Shown here: piece by piece, positions 1 to 6,693 of the stretch | Position numbering within the stretch: position 1 is the first letter of the stretch | Layout: each line of letters begins with the position of its first letter | Source of the DNA: Dictyoglomaceae bacterium | GTDB taxonomy: Bacteria; Dictyoglomota; Dictyoglomia; Dictyoglomales; Dictyoglomaceae | Length of the DNA stretch: 10,511 nt | Assembly (NCBI GenBank): GCA_028276205.1 | Contig: JAPYWU010000031.1 | Location: forward strand, 1-10,511 | Direction: 5' to 3' | Notes under the pieces: generated by a model | What the model was told of the DNA's origin: nothing | The model's database searches: none | Seen by the model: the letters and a program-made list of their open reading frames with translations, nothing else | Position numbers and translations under genes: made by a program

Positions 1-1524
1 AATAAAGTCAGAAGAGCAAGACCTTATGAGGTGAATGAAACAGGTGTTAAATACTATTCTTTACCCCTTGTGGTTTATGGAATAGTTAGAAATGAATTTC
101 CATATAAATATGTATATAAATTTTCTGATTTCTTTTATATAAATTTCAGGGGTGGAGAAGGAACATTTAGATATTTTTCATATGTTGATGTTTTAAATGG
201 AAGATTTACTCCTAATACTTTTAAGGATAAGATTATTTTCGTGGGTGCAGTTTCTCCTATATTAAAAGATACTTTTCTTCATCCTTTTTCAGGATATGTA
301 TCCCCTTCTGGAAAATCATATTCATATATGCCAGGTGTAGAAATCCATGCCAATATTCTTGATAATTTGTTAAATAATGATTATTTAAAAACCCTGATTT
401 CCCCTTTAATTCTTATAATTAATTTTCTTTCTGTATTTTTTACAGGTATCTTTCTAAGTAAAAAGATGTTTTTGAATGTTTTTATAACTATCTTTCTTAT
501 TTTGTTATATTTTGGATTTTCTTATTATTTGTTCTTAAAACATATTATAGCTCCTGTGGTTTCTCCTTCTCTTGGGATGGTATTTGGTTTTTTAGGAAAT
601 TTGGTATATCAGAGTATATTGCCCAGGGAAAGATTAGAGGGAATTACTATTAAAAGAAGATATAAAATATTGAAAAAATTGGGATCTGGAGGCATGGCTT
701 CAGTTTATTTAGCAAAAGATTTAGTTACTAAGAAGGATGTTGCTGTAAAAATACTTCATCCCCAATATGCAGAGGATAAAGAGGTCTTAGAAAGGTTTTA
801 TAGAGAGATACAAGTATGTAAAGATCTTGATCATCCTAATATTGTAAAGGTTCTTGATCATGGAAAAGAGGATGATTATGTATTCATGGTAATGGAGTAT
901 GTATCAGGAAAAGATTTGAAGAAAATTATTGAGGAGAAAGGTCCTATTCCTGTGGATTGGGCAGTAGAGATTATAAAGCAAGTAGCTTATGCTCTTTCCT
1001 ATGCAAATTCAAAAAATATCGTACATAGAGATATAAAACCTCAAAATATTATGATAACTAATGATGGTAAAGTAAAACTTATGGATTTTGGTATTGCTCG
1101 AATAGGTGGACTTTCTACATTAACTCAAACAGGTGTTTTTATGGGTACTCCTCAGTATGCCTCTCCAGAACAATTGGAAGGTAAAAAAGTAGATATTAGA
1201 TCTGATATTTTTTCCTTAGGAATAGTTTTCTATGAGATGTTAACTGGATTATTACCTTATGCTGAAGAAACAACTATTTCACTTATGTTAAAAAGATATC
1301 AAGAAGAGTTACCAGATGTAAGGAGTATCAATTCCAATATACCTGAAGGTATAGCTATGATTATTAAAAAAATGACTGCCCGTTTTCCAGAATTTAGATA
1401 TCAAACCCCAGAAGAATTAATAGATGACCTCAATAGGGGTTACCCTTTACATCCTTACGAAGAAAAAAATATTGCATCTTCAGATACAATTATAAAAAGA
1501 GATATAGATAAAAAAGATAATTAG
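1..1524 (+). CDS. CHASE2-domain membrane Ser/Thr protein kinase (5' partial)
   Basis: This is the C-terminal part of a receptor-type Hanks (PknB-like) Ser/Thr kinase. The frame is open to base 1, and the ten codons before the GTG at 31 read VRRARPYEV, which fits the conserved 'VRR.P' stretch of CHASE2 domains. The GTG is therefore probably not the start, and the gene begins upstream. Numbering from the GTG: end of the CHASE2 sensor about 1-120 (FKDKIIFVGA, MPGVEIHANILDNLL), three membrane helices about 122-143, 146-169 and 172-196, then kinase domain 211-470. Kinase motifs are all intact: glycine loop GSGGMASVY 218-226, VAVK Lys240, helix-C Glu259, HRDIKPQN 332-339 (catalytic Asp334), DFG 352-354, a Thr-rich activation loop 362-372 and SPE 378-380. 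The short tail SSDTIIKRD may be phosphorylated (inference). CHASE2 should face outward and the kinase the cytoplasm. The ligand and substrates are unknown; the convergent FHA protein is a candidate partner. Confidence 0.93.
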   Translation, partial: NKVRRARPYEVNETGVKYYSLPLVVYGIVRNEFPYKYVYKFSDFFYINFRGGEGTFRYFSYVDVLNGRFTPNTFKDKIIFVGAVSPILKDTFLHPFSGYVSPSGKSYSYMPGVEIHANILDNLLNNDYLKTLISPLILIINFLSVFFTGIFLSKKMFLNVFITIFLILLYFGFSYYLFLKHIIAPVVSPSLGMVFGFLGNLVYQSILPRERLEGITIKRRYKILKKLGSGGMASVYLAKDLVTKKDVAVKILHPQYAEDKEVLERFYREIQVCKDLDHPNIVKVLDHGKEDDYVFMVMEYVSGKDLKKIIEEKGPIPVDWAVEIIKQVAYALSYANSKNIVHRDIKPQNIMITNDGKVKLMDFGIARIGGLSTLTQTGVFMGTPQYASPEQLEGKKVDIRSDIFSLGIVFYEMLTGLLPYAEETTISLMLKRYQEELPDVRSINSNIPEGIAMIIKKMTARFPEFRYQTPEELIDDLNRGYPLHPYEEKNIASSDTIIKRDIDKKDN

Positions 1525-1982
1525 AGGCATTTAAACACTAAAACCACATCTCCTAATTGTATAATATCTCCATCGTGTAAAAGTTCCTTATTGACTTTTA
1601 ATCCATTTACCATTGTTCCATTAGCACTTCCTAAATCCTCTATATAATATTTATCCTCGCTTCTTATTATTTTTGCATGAAATCTTGATACTGTGGGATT
1701 AACTATTACAATATCATTCTCCTTCTCTCTTCCTATAGTTGTTTCGTCTTTGATAATTTTAAAGTCTTTACCTCTGTCTTCTCCATGTTTTATGATTAGG
1801 TATGCCCAGTTTATAGGAAGAAGTGTAGCATCCATTTTCATAGTATTAGAAGCACCAGCTATTACATCCTTTTTACCCATCTTTTGAATATTGATTTTTC
1901 CTTTTTCCCTTCGTCTCAAATAAATATCATATATTAATAGAGCAATAAAGATTACTAATAAAATAATCAAAAAAATATTCAA
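1521..1982 (-). CDS. Membrane-anchored FHA-domain protein
   Basis: The protein is 153 residues long. Residues 1-21 form one hydrophobic helix followed by YLRRREKGK, a positive-inside anchor that places the rest in the cytoplasm. A linker of about 35 residues leads to a complete FHA domain (about 60-152) with the family's hallmark residues: IGR 83-85, SRFHA 99-103, NGT 121-123 and NG 126-127. FHA domains bind phosphothreonine peptides, so the protein probably reads out Ser/Thr kinase activity; its partner cannot be told from the sequence. The start is TTG (1982-1980). It is the only possible start between an in-frame stop at 2003-2001 and the membrane helix, and a purine-rich ribosome site precedes it. 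Its TAA stop overlaps the TAG of the convergent CHASE2 kinase by four bases, and the neighbouring kinase makes a functional link likely (inference). Confidence 0.9.
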   Translation of the reverse strand: MNIFLIILLVIFIALLIYDIYLRRREKGKINIQKMGKKDVIAGASNTMKMDATLLPINWAYLIIKHGEDRGKDFKIIKDETTIGREKENDIVIVNPTVSRFHAKIIRSEDKYYIEDLGSANGTMVNGLKVNKELLHDGDIIQLGDVVLVFKCL

Positions 1983-1985
1983 TTT

Positions 1986-1994
1986 CCTTCCCCC
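1986..1994 (-). promoter_or_regulatory. Ribosome binding site for the FHA gene
   Basis: On the minus strand the sequence GGGGGAAGG lies immediately upstream of the TTG at 1982. It is not a perfect Shine-Dalgarno match, but it is a strong purine block in an otherwise AT-rich spacer and supports the TTG start. Confidence 0.55.
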
Positions 1995-2017
1995 TTTCCT
2001 TTAGGTCTTTGTTGTTG

Positions 2018-2046
2018 ATTATATAAGAAAAATCGAAATTTGGCAA
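2018..2046 (-). promoter_or_regulatory. Predicted sigma-70-type promoter of the FHA gene
   Basis: Read on the minus strand, TTGCCA (2046-2041, five of six to TTGACA) and TATAAT (2023-2018, perfect) are separated by exactly 17 bp. The start of transcription would lie near 2011, giving a leader of about 28 bases before the TTG start. It is divergent from the arginine operon promoter. Confidence 0.65.
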
Positions 2047-2069
2047 TGATTGTTAAAGTTTATTAAAAG

Positions 2070-2087
2070 TATGCATAAAATTGCATT
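2070..2087 (+). promoter_or_regulatory. Candidate ARG box 1 (ArgR operator)
   Basis: The imperfect palindrome TATGCATAAAATTGCATT matches 12 of 14 specified positions of the 18-bp ARG-box pattern TNTGNATWWWWATNCANA (pattern recalled from the ArgR family). The informative TG and CA steps are both kept. It covers the -35 region of the arginine operon promoter, where a bound repressor would block polymerase. ArgR itself is not encoded in the window, so the assignment is an inference. Confidence 0.55.
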
Positions 2088-2090
2088 TCT

Positions 2091-2108
2091 ATGGTATAAT
2101 TTTTCAAA
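2091..2108 (+). promoter_or_regulatory. Candidate ARG box 2 (weaker ArgR operator)
   Basis: ATGGTATAATTTTTCAAA matches 11 of 14 specified positions of the same ARG-box pattern. By itself it is weak, because many matches are A/T in an A/T-rich region. However, its centre is 21 bp from that of box 1, with a 3-bp gap between the 18-bp boxes, the arrangement known for tandem ARG boxes in Escherichia coli. It includes the -10 element of the argG promoter. Confidence 0.42.
2092..2100 (+). promoter_or_regulatory. Extended -10 promoter of the arginine operon
   Basis: TGGTATAAT is an exact extended -10 element (TGn plus TATAAT). At a 17-bp spacer the -35 position reads TGCATA, only three of six to consensus, so the promoter would rely on the extended -10. 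Transcription would start near 2107, leaving a leader of about 24 bases before the ATG at 2131. That is too short for a riboswitch or leader-peptide attenuator and leaves the overlapping ARG boxes as the visible control. Confidence 0.65.
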
Positions 2109-2115
2109 ATTGATT

Positions 2116-2121
2116 GGGAGG
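2116..2121 (+). promoter_or_regulatory. Ribosome binding site that decides the argG start
   Basis: GGGAGG ends nine bases before the ATG at 2131 but only three before the in-frame ATG at 2125. The spacing favours 2131, which gives the N-terminus MGKDKVVLAYSGG usual for the family. Confidence 0.7.
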
Positions 2122-2130
2122 TATATGGCT

Positions 2131-3324
2131 ATGGGTAAAGATAAAGTAGTACTTGCATATTCTGGAGGATTAGATACCTCTGTAGCTATAAAATGGCTTA
2201 TGCAAAAATATTCATTAGATGTGATAACTTTAACAGTAGATATTGGACAGGGAATAAATTTGGAGGAAATAAAGAAAAAGGCTGAAAATTTAGGGGTAGA
2301 GAAGGCTTATATTATTGACTTAAAAGAAGAATTTGTAAATGATTATATAACTCCTGCTATAAAGTCGAATGCAATGTACGAGGGAGTTTATCCTCTGGCT
2401 ACAGCTCTATCAAGACCTCTTATTGCTAAATATTTAGTTAAAGTAGCAAAGGAAAATGGAGCAAAGTATGTAGCTCATGGGTGCACTGGAAAGGGAAATG
2501 ATCAGGTTAGAATAGATCTTGGAGTGAAGGCATTAGCACCAGATTTAGAAATTATTGCCCCTGTTAGGGAATGGAATTTTTCAAGAGAGGAAGAAATTGA
2601 TTATGCAATAGAGAATAATATACCTATACCTGTTTCAAGAAAAAGCCCTTTTAGTATAGATGAGAATTTGTGGGGAAGAAGTATAGAGGGTGGAATTTTG
2701 GAAGATCCATGGCAGGAACCCCCAGAGGAGATTTATCAATGGACAAAATTAAAGAAGGAAGAACCATCTTATATTGAAATTACTTTTGAAGAAGGGATAC
2801 CTGTAGAATTAAATGGGGAAAGAAAAAGTCTATTACAAATAATAGAAAATTTGAATGAGATCGTTGGTTCATATGGAATAGGAAGAATAGATCATATTGA
2901 AAACAGACTTGTAGGAATTAAGTCCAGAGAAATTTATGAGGCACCTTCTGCAATTGTAATAATAAAGGCTCATGAAGCTTTAGAAGATATGGTGTTGCCA
3001 AGAGAGCTTGCACATTTTAAGAAGATGCTTGAAGGAAAATATGCTGAACTTGTATATTATGGCCTTTGGTTTGATCCTTTTAGAGAGGCTATTCAAGCCT
3101 TTATGGATAAAACTCAAGAAAGAGTTACAGGAAAAGTGAAAATAAAGCTTATGCCTTGGAGTTTTTCTGTAGTAGGAAGAATGTCTCCCTACTCCTTGTA
3201 TGATCATGGGCTTGCTACTTATGATAAAGGAAGTACCTTTTCTACTGAATCAGCAGTAGGCTTTATAAAACTTTTTGGACTTCAAAATTATCTATATGCA
3301 TTAAGGGGAAACCAAAATGATTAA
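2131..3324 (+). CDS. argG: Argininosuccinate synthase
   Basis: This enzyme condenses citrulline with aspartate using ATP to give argininosuccinate, the penultimate step of arginine synthesis, in the cytoplasm. From the ATG at 2131 it is 397 residues, a normal length. The N-type ATP pyrophosphatase loop SGGLDTS is at 11-17. Other family signatures are HGCTGKGNDQVR at 116-127, SPFSIDENLWGRSIEGG at 172-188 and GIKSREIYEAP at 262-272. The frame is open back to a TTG at 2050, but that would put the promoter and ARG boxes inside the coding region. The ATG at 2125 (399 residues) is a possible alternative start. It is the first gene of the operon, directly behind a promoter with candidate ArgR operators, so arginine repression is likely (inference). 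Its end overlaps argC by 8 bases. Confidence 0.97.
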   Translation: MGKDKVVLAYSGGLDTSVAIKWLMQKYSLDVITLTVDIGQGINLEEIKKKAENLGVEKAYIIDLKEEFVNDYITPAIKSNAMYEGVYPLATALSRPLIAKYLVKVAKENGAKYVAHGCTGKGNDQVRIDLGVKALAPDLEIIAPVREWNFSREEEIDYAIENNIPIPVSRKSPFSIDENLWGRSIEGGILEDPWQEPPEEIYQWTKLKKEEPSYIEITFEEGIPVELNGERKSLLQIIENLNEIVGSYGIGRIDHIENRLVGIKSREIYEAPSAIVIIKAHEALEDMVLPRELAHFKKMLEGKYAELVYYGLWFDPFREAIQAFMDKTQERVTGKVKIKLMPWSFSVVGRMSPYSLYDHGLATYDKGSTFSTESAVGFIKLFGLQNYLYALRGNQND

Positions 3325-4327
3325 AGTGGGTATTGTAGGAGCCTCTGGATATGTAGGGCAAGAACTTACTCGGATATTGTTGAAACATGGAAAAGTGGAA
3401 AAAATTTATCTTTTTACTGATCATTTTGATAGTTCTGATATATTTAGAAGTGACAAATTAATAATAAAGGAAAGAAAGGATTATCAAGAATATGTAGATG
3501 ATTTAGATTTGTTCTTTTTTGCTCTTGGAAATGGGGAACTTTTAAAGCTTTTATCAGAAAGTAAAGTCCCAGAAAGATTTATTGATTTAAGTGCAGATTT
3601 TAGATTTAAAAATCCTCATGAGTATGAGAGGATTTATGGTATAAAACATACATTACCTAATATATTAGAGGAAGTTGTATATGGACTTCCAGAGATTTTT
3701 AGGAAAGACATAAAAAAGGCTAAATATATTGCAAATCCTGGTTGTTATCCTACCGCTTCTATTTTAGGTATATATCCACTTGTTAAGGAAGGAAAAAATT
3801 TTGGATCTGCAATTATAGATGCAAAATCTGGTATTTCAGGTGCAGGTAGAAAACCTTCTGATAAAAATATATATGGAAATATTGCGGAAAATTTTCAGGC
3901 TTATTCTATTTTAAATCATAGGCATCAGCCTGAAATAGAGAATGTGATTAAAGAATTTGGTTATATGAAAGTTTTATTTGTACCTCAACTTTTACCAACC
4001 TTTAGAGGTATATTTGCTTCTATATATGTACCATTAAATGAAGAAATCTCTTCAGAGGATCTTTTTGATATATACTCGGATATATATAAAGATGAACCTT
4101 TTATTAGAATTCTTCCTCCTCTTACCTCCCCAGAAATTAAGAAAGTAAGAGGGACAAATTGGGTATTTATAAGTGCTCAAGTAGATAAGAATACAAAAAA
4201 TGCAGTAATATTTGTGGCTATAGATAATTTGATAAAAGGGGCTGCAGGACAGGCAGTGCAAAACATGAATATTATGTTTGGTTTTTCGGAGGAAGAAGGA
4301 CTTGATTTTTTACCTTTATATCCATAA
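3317..4327 (+). CDS. argC: N-acetyl-gamma-glutamyl-phosphate reductase
   Basis: This enzyme reduces N-acetylglutamyl phosphate with NADPH to N-acetylglutamate semialdehyde, the third step from glutamate. The protein is 336 residues, normal for the long (type 1) ArgC. It shows the nucleotide-binding loop GASGYVG at 8-14, the catalytic cysteine in NPGCYPT (Cys143), the SGISGAGRKP loop at 171-180 and the conserved HRHQPE (201-206) that supplies the active-site histidine. The ATG lies inside the last codons of argG (8-base overlap), with AAGGGG upstream as ribosome site, so the two are likely translationally coupled. Its substrate comes from ArgB, whose gene is not in this window; its product goes to ArgD, encoded two genes downstream. 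Confidence 0.97.
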   Translation: MIKVGIVGASGYVGQELTRILLKHGKVEKIYLFTDHFDSSDIFRSDKLIIKERKDYQEYVDDLDLFFFALGNGELLKLLSESKVPERFIDLSADFRFKNPHEYERIYGIKHTLPNILEEVVYGLPEIFRKDIKKAKYIANPGCYPTASILGIYPLVKEGKNFGSAIIDAKSGISGAGRKPSDKNIYGNIAENFQAYSILNHRHQPEIENVIKEFGYMKVLFVPQLLPTFRGIFASIYVPLNEEISSEDLFDIYSDIYKDEPFIRILPPLTSPEIKKVRGTNWVFISAQVDKNTKNAVIFVAIDNLIKGAAGQAVQNMNIMFGFSEEEGLDFLPLYP

Positions 4328-4344
4328 ATTAAGGAGAGATAAAA

Positions 4345-5520
4345 ATGGTGTGGAAATTTGATGAAATTTATATGACAAACATAAATGGTGTAAGATCAGC
4401 AGGTGTATCCTGCGGTTTAAAAGAAGATAATAAATTAGATCTTGCTCTAATTGTGCTTGATAAACCGGTTTTTGCTGAAGCCATGTTTACTAAGAATACT
4501 GTTAAGGCTGCTCCTATTATTGTTTCTAAAAGGCATTTAGAAAAATATGGCATGATCCAAGCAATTGTCATAAATAGTGGGCAGGCAAATGCATGTACTG
4601 GAGAAAAAGGGATAAAAGATGCAGAGATGATGGCGGAAAGGGTTGCTAAAAATTTAGGTATTGATAAGGAATTAGTCTTTGTGGCATCTACAGGTAAAAT
4701 AGGAGCATATCTGGAAATGGATAAAATAGTTAGTGGTATTGATATGGCATGTAAGGTTTTATCTAAGAATTCAGGGAGAGAAGTGGCTGAAGCTATTATG
4801 ACAACTGACACTTTTCCTAAAATATCATCTGTTAAATATGGTGATGTAGTAATATCTGGAATAGCAAAAGGTGCAGGTATGATCCATCCTGATATGGCAA
4901 CTATGCTGGTTTTTATAGGTACAAATGCCAAATTGGAAAAAGATGCTATGAAAAAAATCCTTAGAAGGAGTGTAGATAGATCATTTCATCAGATAAGTAT
5001 AGATGGATGTACAAGTACAAATGATACAGTTCTTCTTTTTGCTACTGGAGAAAAGGAAATTAAAGAGAATATTTTTCAAAAAGGGCTCAATCTATTAACT
5101 GAAGATTTGGCAAAGATGATAGCAAAAGATGGAGAAGGAGCAACTAAATTAATTGAGATTAGAATTGAAAAGGCAGAAAGTTTAAAAAAGGCAAGGGTTT
5201 TAGGGAGGGCTGTTATTACTTCTAATTTGGTAAAAGCTGCTTTTGCAGGTGAGGATGATAATTGGGGTAGAATATTAGCAAGTATTGGTCAAACAGGATA
5301 CATTATTGATTTAAACAAGATAGAGCTTTATATTGGTGAATATTTAGTTTTTGCAAAAAATGAACCTTTAAGGTATAATTCTCAGGAAGTCAAAAATTAT
5401 TTAAAGAATAGGGAAGTTATGGTACGTATAGTATTAAATGAAGGCAGATGTAATGCGACTTCATGGGGATCAGATTTGACAGAGGAATATGTAAAAATAA
5501 ATGCCTATTATAGGACTTGA
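4345..5520 (+). CDS. argJ: Glutamate N-acetyltransferase (ornithine acetyltransferase)
   Basis: The enzyme moves the acetyl group from N-acetylornithine to glutamate, releasing ornithine and making the pathway cyclic. It is made as one chain that cuts itself into alpha and beta subunits. The cleavage motif is KGAGMIHPDMATML, with the cut expected between Ala185 and Thr186, Thr186 then being the nucleophile. Other family marks are NSGQANACTG 77-86, STG 115-117 (oxyanion hole), TTDTFPK 153-159 and the C-terminal NATSWGSDLT...YVKINAYYRT. Length (391) is normal. AAGGAG sits ten bases before the ATG, and the gap after argC is 17 bases. Whether it also uses acetyl-CoA (bifunctional type) cannot be read from the sequence. 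Lys118 after the STG motif, and Ser for Cys in WGSDLT, differ from the usual forms as I remember them. Confidence 0.96.
   Translation: MVWKFDEIYMTNINGVRSAGVSCGLKEDNKLDLALIVLDKPVFAEAMFTKNTVKAAPIIVSKRHLEKYGMIQAIVINSGQANACTGEKGIKDAEMMAERVAKNLGIDKELVFVASTGKIGAYLEMDKIVSGIDMACKVLSKNSGREVAEAIMTTDTFPKISSVKYGDVVISGIAKGAGMIHPDMATMLVFIGTNAKLEKDAMKKILRRSVDRSFHQISIDGCTSTNDTVLLFATGEKEIKENIFQKGLNLLTEDLAKMIAKDGEGATKLIEIRIEKAESLKKARVLGRAVITSNLVKAAFAGEDDNWGRILASIGQTGYIIDLNKIELYIGEYLVFAKNEPLRYNSQEVKNYLKNREVMVRIVLNEGRCNATSWGSDLTEEYVKINAYYRT
5351..5379 (+). promoter_or_regulatory. Possible internal promoter in the end of argJ
   Basis: TTGCAA (5351-5356, four of six to TTGACA) and a perfect TATAAT (5374-5379) are exactly 17 bp apart. 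Transcription would start near 5386, about 145 bases before argD, and could serve argD-carA-carB independently. Chance matches are common in DNA this AT-rich, so this is tentative. Confidence 0.33.
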
Positions 5521-5529
5521 GGTGAAGAA

Positions 5530-6693
5530 ATGGAGGATAGATTTTTTCCTGTTTATAAAAGATTTAAGCCTGTTTTTGTGAGGGGTGAAGGTGTTTGGCT
5601 TTTTGATAGTAATGGAAATAAGTATCTGGATTTAAGTAGTGGTATTGGGGTTAATGCTTTAGGACATGCCCATCCTCATATAGTTGAAAAGGTCAAAAAT
5701 CAGATAGAAAAGTTATCCCATGTATCAAATCTATTTTATAATTTACCGCAGTTTGAACTCTTAGAAAAACTTGCCTCCCTTACAAAAAGGGAGGCATTTT
5801 TTTTATCTAATAGTGGCGCTGAGGCAGTTGAAGCAAGTATTAAGCTTGCTCGTAAATTTTTCCAGGGTAAAAAGTGGAAGATTGTAAGTATGCATAATTC
5901 CTTTCATGGTAGAACTTATGGTGCTTTATCTGCTACTGGTCAGAAGAAATATCATGAAGGTTTTGAGCCTTTAGTACCTGGATTTACCTATGTTCCTTTT
6001 AATAATATAGAAGCATTAGAGGAAGCTATAGATGAGGAAACATGTGCAGTAATATTGGAGCCTATACAAGGTGAGGGTGGTATTTATCCTGCTGACAAGG
6101 AATATCTTAAAAAGGTAAGAGAGATAACTAAGGAAAAAGGAATTCTTCTTATTCTTGATGAGATTCAGACTGGAATAGGTAGAACAGGATATTTTTTGGC
6201 TGAAGAGTTTTATGAAATACAAGCAGATGTAATTCTCCTGGCAAAAGCTTTAGGTGGAGGACTTCCATTAGGGGCTGTTTGTACTACTAAAGATATTGCA
6301 AGTGTTATGACTCCCGGTAGTCATGGAACTACTATGGGAGGAAATTTAGTTGCTTGTGCTGCTGGAATTGCAGTATTGGATACTATTGGCAATGAGAAAT
6401 TTTTAAGAGAGGTTAGGGAGAAGGGTACCTACCTTCAAGGAAAACTTCTGGATCTAAGAAATGAAACTCCATTGATAGTAGATATAAGAGGTAGGGGATT
6501 AATGTGGGGAATAGAGTTAAAGATTAAGGTAAGAGATATTTTAGAGGAATTAATTGAAAAAGGTGTGGTAGCCTTGTCTGCAGGTGAAAATGTGCTAAGA
6601 TTACTTCCTCCACTTATCATAGAAAAAGAAGAAATAGATTATGGCCTTTCGAAAATAAGAGAAGTTTTATTAAAGAGGAGTGAAAATTTATGA
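5530..6693 (+). CDS. argD: Acetylornithine aminotransferase
   Basis: This pyridoxal-phosphate enzyme transfers an amino group from glutamate to N-acetylglutamate semialdehyde, giving N-acetylornithine. The protein is 387 residues, a normal class III aminotransferase length. Visible motifs are NSGAEA 94-99 (phosphate-binding loop), SFHGRT 124-129, LDEIQTGIGRTG 209-220 (Asp210 pairs with the cofactor nitrogen), LLAKALGGGLPLGA with the Schiff-base lysine Lys239, and HGTTMGGN 265-272. Related enzymes act on succinylornithine, ornithine or 4-aminobutyrate; the operon context decides for ArgD. GAGGTGA overlaps the argJ stop and serves as ribosome site. The gene overlaps carA by four bases (ATGA). 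It is odd in carrying a perfect terminator-like hairpin with eight T within codons 81-92, although the reading frame is intact through it. Confidence 0.96.
   Translation: MEDRFFPVYKRFKPVFVRGEGVWLFDSNGNKYLDLSSGIGVNALGHAHPHIVEKVKNQIEKLSHVSNLFYNLPQFELLEKLASLTKREAFFLSNSGAEAVEASIKLARKFFQGKKWKIVSMHNSFHGRTYGALSATGQKKYHEGFEPLVPGFTYVPFNNIEALEEAIDEETCAVILEPIQGEGGIYPADKEYLKKVREITKEKGILLILDEIQTGIGRTGYFLAEEFYEIQADVILLAKALGGGLPLGAVCTTKDIASVMTPGSHGTTMGGNLVACAAGIAVLDTIGNEKFLREVREKGTYLQGKLLDLRNETPLIVDIRGRGLMWGIELKIKVRDILEELIEKGVVALSAGENVLRLLPPLIIEKEEIDYGLSKIREVLLKRSENL
5772..5804 (+). terminator. Intrinsic-terminator-like hairpin inside argD
   Basis: TGCCTCCCTT (5772-5781) and AAGGGAGGCA (5787-5796) pair perfectly over 10 bp, six of them G-C, around the loop ACAAA. 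Eight T follow without a break (5797-5804). This is the standard layout of a Rho-independent terminator. On the minus strand the same stem is followed by AGTTTTTC, so it might also work weakly in reverse. It encodes Leu81 to Leu92 of ArgD, just ahead of the cofactor-binding NSGAEA loop. Translating ribosomes would normally keep it from folding. Whether it terminates transcription cannot be decided from sequence; the structure itself is certain. Confidence 0.6.

Noticed and set aside
433..447. Small inverted repeat CTGTA-TTTTT-TACAG in the kinase gene
   Set aside because: The 5-bp stem is mostly A-T and lies in codons of a membrane helix rich in Phe; expected by chance.
1693..1887. Plus-strand reading frame opposite the FHA gene
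   Set aside because: It lies entirely within the FHA gene, has no recognisable motif, and its hydrophobic, Ser-rich look is typical of an antisense frame.
2050..2130. N-terminal extension of ArgG from the TTG at 2050
   Set aside because: The extra 27 residues have no family counterpart, and the stretch contains the TATAAT promoter and the ARG boxes; the GGGAGG site fits the ATG at 2131.
2101..2130. Riboswitch, T-box or leader-peptide attenuator before argG
   Set aside because: The leader from the predicted start site to the ATG is only about 24 bases, too short for any of these.
4368..4931. Long minus-strand reading frame (187 codons) opposite argJ
   Set aside because: It lies wholly inside argJ, whose protein is clearly recognisable. 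The translated sequence resembles no family I know, and no promoter or ribosome site supports it; it is a shadow of argJ codon structure.
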